From assembly GCF_017357225.1 (NCBI RefSeq), contig NZ_CP071604.1, forward strand, positions 4,328,001-4,392,000: a stretch of DNA of 64,000 nt. Direction: 5' to 3'. The notes under the pieces are model-generated. The model made no database searches and was not told the DNA's origin. It saw only the letters and a list, made by a program, of their open reading frames with translations. Positions within the stretch are counted from its first letter, which is position 1. Every line of letters starts with the position of its first letter. Below are positions 27,770 through 35,600 of this stretch, in pieces. The position numbers were made by a program, and so were the translations under genes. Source of the DNA: Rhizobium binae (lineage in GTDB: Bacteria; Pseudomonadota; Alphaproteobacteria; Rhizobiales; Rhizobiaceae).

Positions 27770-28515
27770 GCGCAGCACTCCACGTCGACAATCTCAACGT
27801 CGTCTACGACCAATTTCACGCGTTGAAGGATGTCAGCATCGATGTCGAACGCGGTGAATCCTTCGGTCTTGTCGGTGAATCCGGCTCGGGCAAATCCACC
27901 TTGCTGCGCGCCGTGGCCGGCCTTGCGCCGATCAGCGGCGGCGCGATCCACGTCGACGACGAGGCATTGAAAGGCGCAAAGCGCAGCAAGGCCTTTTATC
28001 GGCGCGTGCAGATGGTCTTCCAGGATCCTTATGGTTCGCTGCATCCGCGCCAGACGATCGACCGGCTGCTGCTCGAACCGCTTGCGATCCACGCCATTGG
28101 CGATAGCGACAGGCGCATTGCCCGTGCGCTCGATGAAGTCGGTCTCGGCAATGGTTTTCGTTTCCGCTACCCGCATCAGCTTTCCGGCGGCCAGCGGCAG
28201 CGCGTCGCGATCGCCAGGGCGCTGATCGTCGAACCGTCGATTCTGCTGCTCGACGAGCCGACGTCGGCGCTCGACGCTTCGGTGCAGGCGGAAGTGCTGA
28301 ACCTGCTCGAGCAGATCCGCCGCGACCGCAAACTCACCTTCATTATGGTGAGCCACGACCTCGGTGTGATCACCCATATGTGCGACAGGCTCGCCGTGAT
28401 GCGCAATGGCGCCATTGTCGAGCGATTGAGCTCACAGGCGCTAGCCGCGGGCGCGGTCCAGCAGGACTACACGAAAAATTTGATGATCGCGAGCAAGGGT
28501 TATGTCAAAGCCTGA
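27766..28515 (+). CDS. Peptide ABC transporter ATPase (DppF type)
   Basis: 249 residues: Walker A GESGSGKST, Q-loop MVFQDPYGSLHPRQTI, signature QLSGGQRQRVAIARAL, Walker B ILLLDEPTSALDASV, H-loop MVSHDLGVI. It is about 70-80 residues shorter than typical DppF because the C-terminal oligopeptide-transporter extension is missing. It ends the operon. A small hairpin GCGTTA-AGGA-TAACGC (28559-28574) follows but lacks a strong T-run. Confidence 0.93.
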   Translation: MSAALHVDNLNVVYDQFHALKDVSIDVERGESFGLVGESGSGKSTLLRAVAGLAPISGGAIHVDDEALKGAKRSKAFYRRVQMVFQDPYGSLHPRQTIDRLLLEPLAIHAIGDSDRRIARALDEVGLGNGFRFRYPHQLSGGQRQRVAIARALIVEPSILLLDEPTSALDASVQAEVLNLLEQIRRDRKLTFIMVSHDLGVITHMCDRLAVMRNGAIVERLSSQALAAGAVQQDYTKNLMIASKGYVKA

Positions 28516-28605
28516 AAGGCAATGATTTCAAGCCATTGAAAAGCAAAGAGCGGCGTCGGCGTTAAGGATAACGCTTATCTAAAAGACGACCATTCAACTA
28601 GACTA

Positions 28606-28634
28606 TTGACAGCTGCCCGGCTTCTGTCATGATC
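28606..28634 (+). promoter_or_regulatory. Possible promoter of the 61-residue gene
   Basis: A perfect -35 TTGACA at 28606-28611 and a weak -10 ATGATC after 17 bases, placed about 40 bases before the start codon. The -35 match is the main support. Confidence 0.4.
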
Positions 28635-28674
28635 CTGTTAACGATTGTTAGCTTTCGTGATCGGAGGTCAGGGC

Positions 28675-28860
28675 ATGTTCTTTCTCGGCGGGATGACCAT
28701 GGGCTACCTCGATCCGCCCCTCAGAGCCGAACGCAAGGAACAGATGACGGTCTCCATGCCTGCGGAAAAGGACCGGCACCTGATCGAGACTTCCAACCCG
28801 CCGCAGGACGAGAACGCCATCGAGCGCTCGTTGATCTGGGCATGGCGCACGCTCTGCTAA
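28675..28860 (+). CDS. Small hypothetical protein, 61 residues
   Basis: Not recognised. The ATG has an ideal GGAGG seven bases before it. The peptide begins with a short hydrophobic stretch MFFLGGMTMGYLDPPLRAER, is charged in the middle (MPAEKDRHLIETSNPPQDEN) and ends IERSLIWAWRTLC with a terminal cysteine. The frame can be extended to 28645 (71 residues), but the ribosome site favours 28675. It lies between the peptide transporter operon and a second small gene. Confidence 0.6.
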   Translation: MFFLGGMTMGYLDPPLRAERKEQMTVSMPAEKDRHLIETSNPPQDENAIERSLIWAWRTLC

Positions 28861-28986
28861 CAGCTGGTTGAATTTTCTCTTCCGCTCCCTCTGGACGGAA
28901 TTTTATCTCTACCTACCTGATAGAGAATAAGAAATATAACAGCGAGCCGCACAACCGGCCGAACGAGAACAACGGAGGCGACACAT

Positions 28987-29151
28987 ATGGCAGAACTGGG
29001 TATTTCGCATACTCACGTGAACCACTATGGTTCCGTGCCGACCAAGAAGCCGCACGCCGCGCGTCACAGGCTTCAGGCGGTGCTCCATGGGACAATCTTC
29101 ACCGCGGCATTCCTGTTTGTGGTGGCCGTGGTCTTCGGCCTCGTCGGATAG
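28987..29151 (+). CDS. Small membrane protein, 54 residues
   Basis: ATG preceded by GGAGG (nine bases). The product starts MAELGISHTHVNHYGSVPTK, has a basic His-rich middle (KPHAARHRLQAVLHG) and a C-terminal single membrane helix TIFTAAFLFVVAVVFGLVG. This basic-then-hydrophobic layout predicts an inner-membrane peptide with its N-terminus in the cytoplasm. Family unknown. Two hairpins with U-rich tails follow, and ndvB begins about 490 bases downstream. Confidence 0.7.
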   Translation: MAELGISHTHVNHYGSVPTKKPHAARHRLQAVLHGTIFTAAFLFVVAVVFGLVG

Positions 29152-29166
29152 CCGGCGGATGACAAG

Positions 29167-29190
29167 CCTCGGCAGGTGCCGGGGTTTAAA
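29167..29190 (+). terminator. Probable terminator after the 54-residue gene
   Basis: Stem CCTCGGC-AGGT-GCCGGGG (one G-T pair) at 29167-29184 followed by TTTAAAT, 16 bases after the stop codon. The T-run is short, so termination may be partial. Confidence 0.55.
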
Positions 29191-29308
29191 TCATTCTGTT
29201 CCAGTGAATTCGGGGCAGCTTATCTGTCCCGGTATTCCGCCTTTGATCATTCACTATTTTTTCAAGAATTGCGGACGCGTCGCATCCATCCAGATGCGGC
29301 GCATTTTT
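29185..29308 (+). ncRNA. Candidate small RNA or structured 3' UTR ending in a strong terminator
   Basis: No convincing reading frame. It holds an eight-pair hairpin CGGGGCAG-CTTAT-CTGTCCCG (29211-29231), an A/T-rich single-stranded stretch, then a ten-pair terminator stem GCGTCGCATC / GATGCGGCGC with loop CATCCA (29277-29302) and ATTTTT. Two hairpins ending in a Rho-independent terminator is the shape of many rhizobial trans-acting sRNAs. I cannot identify a promoter with certainty, so it may instead be the processed tail of the upstream mRNA. Confidence 0.45.
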
Positions 29309-29644
29309 GGTGTCGTTCTGTCGACGGCCGATTTCATGATTGCCATGCGACCTGTTCCGCCCCGCGTCGGCAAGCGCGCGCTGACCCGGTGGTCTGCACC
29401 TCTTGACTTGAATTATTTCGATGGCGTCCAACTTTTCGACATGGTTTTGCGCAGAGGGTAACGATCGCCCTTTGGGGCGACCCTGCAACAACAGCCTCGT
29501 CCGTTTGCATCGCCTGTCCGACGTTCATTCGCCGGCTTCATCGATCTTCGAAGAATCCGGGCCCGTTCATGTAGCAGTCATGATAAGCAGTGCAAAAGGC
29601 TGAGCAAAACAGCCATAACTTTGTTTGGATCCAGAACCGAACCC
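29309..29644 (+). promoter_or_regulatory. Upstream region of ndvB
   Basis: 336 bases without a supported gene. A -35-like TTGACT occurs near 29403 without a good -10. A hairpin TCGCCC-TTTG-GGGCGA lies at about 29466-29481. No clear operator was seen. Confidence 0.35.
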
Positions 29645-32600
29645 ATGTCTATTGCCAATCTTTCTCCGAGCCTCCCCCGCGAACCCGAGATGAGGCAGAT
29701 CGATCATAATGATTCGATCCGCTCGACCTATCTTTCCATCGAGGACATCAAGGCGATGGGCGATGCCGTCGCCCGCAACGGCGTCAGCAAGCTGCCGGCC
29801 TTCGCCCCCTTTGATTTCTTCGCGCGCCATAGGGAAAACGAGAAGGAAATCCTGCGCGTCTACCGCACCACGGCCACGGATGTCGAGGCCGGCGAGACGA
29901 TCACGCCGGCGGCGGAATGGCTGCTGGACAATCATTACATCGTCGAGGAAGCGATCCAGGAAGTGCGGCGTGACTTCCCCCGCCGCTTTTACCGCGAATT
30001 GCCGACCATGTCTGTCGGCGGGGTCGAGATTCCGCGCACTCTGGTGCTTGCCTGGCTCTACGTCGCCCATACCCACAGCACGATCTCGCAGGAAAGCCTA
30101 ACGGCGCTGGTCGACGGCTTCCAGGCCAGCGAGACGCTGAGAATCGGTGAACTCTGGGCGCTGCCCTCGCTGGTGCGCTACGTGCTCGTCGAAAATCTTC
30201 GCCGCATTTCGAGCCGTGTCGAAGCCAGCCGCCGCCTGCGCCGCCGCGCCAATGAAGCGGCCGACGAACTGGTCCGCCTGACCGATCCGGCCAAGGCGGC
30301 CGCCTATCTGAAGACGCTGGAACCACTGGCCGAGGACAATACTTTCTCGACGCAGTTCCTCTACCGCCTGCGTGACGGCTCGCAGACCTCGAGCCTGGCG
30401 ATCACCTGGCTCGACGAGCGGCTCGAAGAGCTTGGCCGCAACACCGAAGAGGCGACGACGGCGGAACACAGCCGCCTCTCCTCCGGCAATGTGACGATGG
30501 GCAACATCATCCGCAGCCTGCGCGAGATCGACGATACCGAATGGTCGGTCTGGGTCGAGCAGGTCAGCCATGTCGACAAGCTGCTCTGGGAACATTCGGA
30601 TTACGGCATCCTCGATTCCGGCTCGCGCAACAAATATCGCAAGCAGATCGAAAAGCTCGCCAAGCGCTCGCCGCTGACCGAAATGGAAATCGCTCAGCTG
30701 GCGCTCGACATGACGGATGCCGCCAAGGCCTCCGGCGAGCCGCAGCCGCATGAACCGAATGTCGGCGGCTTCCTGTCCGGCGCGCAGCGGCCGAAGCTCG
30801 AGGCGCGGGCGAATTATCGCCCGACGATTACCCAGCATTTCGTGCGCGCCGTGCGCCAGTTCAACTGGCTGGCAATTGCCGTCCCGGTCATGCTGCTGAC
30901 TGTTATTGCCATGGCCGTTGTCGGGAAGTTCATGGCGAGTGCCGGCATGGGTGCGCTCGAAATCGCCGTGCTGCTGATCATGTTCTCATTGCCGGCGTCG
31001 GAGGGGGCGACGGGTCTCTTCAACACGCTTCTTTCCTTCTTCGTGACGCCGGCGCGTCTCGTCGGCTACGAGTTCAAGGAAGGCATTCCGGAGGATGCAC
31101 GCACGCTGCTCGTCGTGCCCTGCCTGATTTCGAACCGCGACAGCGTCGACGACCACGTGCGCAATCTCGAGGTCCACTATCTCGCCAATCCGCGCGGCGA
31201 GATCTATTTCGCGCTGCTTAGCGACTGGCCGGACAGCGATGTCGAGGAGACGGCCGCCGATCTCGAGGTTCTCGACTATGCAAGGCGCGAGATCGCCAAT
31301 CTTTCCGCCCGCTATGCCTATGACGGCAAGACGCGTTTCTACCTGTTGCATCGCCGCCGCCTCTACAACGCCTCGGAAGGCGTTTGGATGGGCTGGGAGC
31401 GCAAACGCGGCAAGCTGCACGAGCTGAACATGCTGCTGCGCGGCGACCGCGACACGACCTATCTGCCTGGCGCCAATGCCGTGCCGGCCAATGTGCAATA
31501 TGTCATGACGCTCGACGCCGACACGCGCCTGATGCGCGACGCCGTCACCAAGCTTGTCGGCAAGCTCTATCATCCGATCAACCGTCCGGTCATTAATCCG
31601 AAAACCGGCCGCGTCGAAAGCGGCTATGGTGTGCTGCAGCCGCGTGTCACGCCGTCGTTGACGACGGGCAAGGACGCCTCGGTCTTCCAGCGCGTCTTCT
31701 CGATCAACCGCGGTCTCGATCCTTATGTATTCACCGTTTCCGACGTCTATCAGGATCTTGCCGGCGAGGGCACCTTCACCGGCAAGGGGCTTTATCACGT
31801 CGATGCCTTCGAAGCCTCGCTGAAGGGGCGGATCGAGGAGAATTCCGTGCTCAGCCACGACCTTCTCGAAGGTTCGATGGCGCGCTGTGCGCTCGTCACC
31901 GATCTTGAGCTGGTCGAGGATTTCCCGATCCGCTACGAGGTGGAGACCTCGCGCCAGCATCGCTGGGCGCGTGGCGACTGGCAGCTCCTGCCCTATATGT
32001 TCAACCCGAAATACGGCGTCACGGCCCTCGGCCGCTGGAAGATGTTCGACAATCTGCGCCGCTCGCTGACGCCGATCGCCTGGTTCTTCGCTTCCGTGCT
32101 CGGCTGGTATTTCATGGGGCCGCTCGGCGCGCTCGTCTGGCAGATCCTGCTGATCTTCTGCCTCTTTGTGGCGCCGACGCTGTCGCTGATCAACGGCATC
32201 ATCCCGCGCACCAGCGATATCGTCGCCCGCGCCCATCTCTATACGGTCTGGTCGGACATCACCGCCGCCAATGCGCAGGTTGCGCTGCGCATCGTCTTCA
32301 TCGCCGACTCCGCCTGTATGATGGCGGATGCGATCGGCCGCTCGCTCTACCGCCTGTTCGTCAGCCACAAGCTGATGCTCCAGTGGCGGACCGCCGCCAG
32401 CGTTCAGGCCGGCGGGCAAGGCACCCTCGTCTCCTATTACAAGCAGATGTGGCATGCGCCGGTGCTGGCGCTGCTGGCCCTCGGTTTCGCCGCCCTTCCC
32501 GGCGACAACGCTTTCCTCGTCGGGATTCCCTTCGCGCTGCTGTGGATTCTCTCGCCTGTCGTCGCCTGGTATGTCAGCCAGTCGGCGGAAACCGAGGACC

Positions 32601-35600
32601 GGCTTGAGGTCGCCGATTCCGTGTCGAGCGAGTTGCGCAAGATCGCCCGGCGCACCTGGCGCTATTTCGAGACCTTCACCACGGCCGAACAAAATTATCT
32701 GCCGCCTGATAATATCCAGGAAACGCCGCATGTCATCGTCGCGGCCCGCACCTCGCCGACCAATATCGGCGTCTATCTGCTTTCCGTCGTCTCCGGCCGG
32801 CATTTTGGCTGGTTCTCCTTCGAGGAGACGCTCGAGCGGCTGGAGCAGACGATTGCCACCATCGACAAAATGGAGAAATTCCGCGGCCATCTGTTCAACT
32901 GGTATCACACCGATACGCTGCAGACGCTTGGGCCGCGTTATGTCTCATCGGTCGACAGCGGCAATCTCGCCGGTCATCTGATCGCCATTTCGTCGGCCTG
33001 CCGCAACTGGGCCGAGGCTCCTTCCGCCCACATGCAGGGCAACCTCGACGGCGTCGGCGACACGGCCGGCATCCTCGGCGAAGTGTTGGCGGACCTGCCC
33101 GACGACCGCAAGACCGTGCGGCCGCTGCGCCGGCGCCTGGAAGAGCGCATCGTCGGCTTCCAGAACGCGCTTGCCGCCGTCAAGCGCGAGCACGAATTCG
33201 CCTCGATCCGCATCATCAACCTTGCGGTTCTCGCCCGCGACATCGAGAAGCTCGCCGCCAATCTCGACCACGAAGTCAAGTCGAAGCAGAGCGAGGAGGT
33301 CACCCAGTGGGCGGCATCCCTCGTCAAGGTCTGCGAAGCGCATATATCCGACAGCACCTTCGATCTCTCCAAGGTCGATGCGCTCCGGCCGCGCCTGGTG
33401 GCGCTGCGCGACAAGGCCCGCGATCTCGCCTTCTCGATGGATTTCGGCTTCCTGTTCCGGCCGGAACGGCGCCTGCTGTCGATCGGCTACCGCGTCGAAA
33501 GCGGTGAGCTCGACCAGGCCTGCTACGACCTTCTCGCCTCGGAATGCCGCCTGACCAGCCTGTTCGGCATCGCCAAGGGCGATCTGCCGACGGAGCACTG
33601 GTATCGCCTCGGCCGCCAGGTCGTGCCGGTGGGTTCGCGCGGCGCGCTGGTCTCCTGGTCCGGCTCGATGTTCGAATATCTGATGCCACCGCTCGTCATG
33701 CAGGAGCGCGGCGGCGGTATTCTCAACCAGACCAACAATCTGGTGGTCGTCGAGCAGATGAACTACGCCCGCAAGCTCGGTATCCCATGGGGCATTTCGG
33801 AAGCGGCTTTCAATGCCCGCGACCATAACCTCAACTATCAGTACACGAATTTCGGCGTGCCGACGCTCGGTCTCAAGCGCGGCCTTGGCCACAATGCCGT
33901 CATCGCGCCCTATGCTTCGCTGCTCGCCAGCCAGTACGATCCGCCGGGCGCACTCGAAAACCTGCAGCGGCTGCGCAAGGTCGGCGCGCTCGGCAAGTTC
34001 GGCTTCCACGACGCCGTCGATTTTACGCCGACACGCGTGCCGGAAGGCAAGAAATGCGCGGTGGTCTACAATTATTATGCCCACCATCACGGCATGTCGA
34101 TCGCCGCCGTTGCCAACGTCGCCTTCAACGGCCATCTGCGCGAGCTCTTCCATTCCGACCCTGTCATCGAGGCGGCCGAGCTTCTGCTGCAGGAAAAGGC
34201 GCCGCGCGACATTCCGGTCATGAGCGGCAAGCATGAATCCGACACGCCGGCCAGCATCCAGGACGATCTGCTGCGGCCGGAGATCAGGAAGATCAGCGAT
34301 CCGGCGTCGCGCGACCGCGAACTCGTGTTCCTGTCGAATGGCCATTACTCGCTGATGCTGACGGCGACGGGTGCCGGTTATTCCCGCTGGAACGGCCTTT
34401 CCGTTTCCCGCTGGAAGGCCGATCCGACCGAAGACCGCTGGGGCACCTTCATCTTCTTGCGCGATACCGCCACCAACGAATGGTGGTCGGCGACAGCAGA
34501 GCCGAAGGGCGTCGAGGGCGAAAAGATCAAGGTCGAATTCGCCGACGAGAAGGCGCAGTTCACCAAGACGGTCGGCGACCTGACGAGCGAGGTGGAGTGC
34601 ATCATCGCCACTGAGCATGATGCCGAGGCCCGCCGCGTCACCCTGCTCAACATGGGCACCGAAGACCGTTTCATCGAAGTCACCTCCTATCTCGAACCGG
34701 TCATCACCTCTGATGATACCGACAATGCGCATCCGGCCTTCGCCCGCATGTTCGTCAAAACGGAGATCGGCAGGCGGGGCGACGTCATTCGCGCCGAACG
34801 CAACAAACGCGATCCGAACGAGCCGAACATCAGCATCGCGCATCTGATCGTCGACAATGCCGGCGACACCCGTCACACCGAATGCGAGACCGACCGGCGC
34901 AAGTTCATCGGCCGTGGCCGCAGCCTCGCCGATGCGGCGGCCTTCGATCCGGGCGCCACACTTTCCGGCAGCGACGGCTTCGTGCTCGACCCTGTCATGT
35001 CGCTGCGCCGCACCGTGCGTGTGCCGGCCGGCAAAAAAGTCAGCGTGTTCTTCTGGACGATCGCCGCTCCAAACCGCGACGAGGTTGACAAGGCAGTCAA
35101 TCGCTACCGTCATCCCGACGCCTTCAACCATGAGCTCGTCCAGGCCTGGACACGCACGCAGGTGCAGATGCGCCACGTCGGCGTCAGTTCGCAGCAGGCG
35201 GCAGCCTTCCAGCATCTCGGACGCTACCTCGTCTACCCCGACATGCAGTTGCGCAAGGACGAAGCGACGGTCGAGGCCGGCCTGCAGTCGCAATCGGCAC
35301 TGTGGCCGCTGGCGATCTCCGGCGATTTCCCGATCTTCACGTTGCGCGTCAACGACGACATGGATCTCGACATCGCCCGCGAGGCACTGCTGGCGCAGGA
35401 ATATCTGCGCTCGCGCGGCGTCACCGCCGATCTCATCATCATGAACGAACGTGCCTCTTCCTACGCACAGGACATGCAGCACGCGCTGGACGCCATGTGC
35501 GAGAACGTGCGCCGCATGGGGCAGGCCGACGGGTTGCGTCAGCATATCTTTGCGGTTCGCAAGGACCTGATGGAGGAGAGCACCTATCATGCGGTGATCG

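Noticed and set aside
29186..29491. Minus-strand 101-codon frame before ndvB
   Set aside because: No ribosome site, no family resemblance, and it runs antisense through the hairpin cluster.
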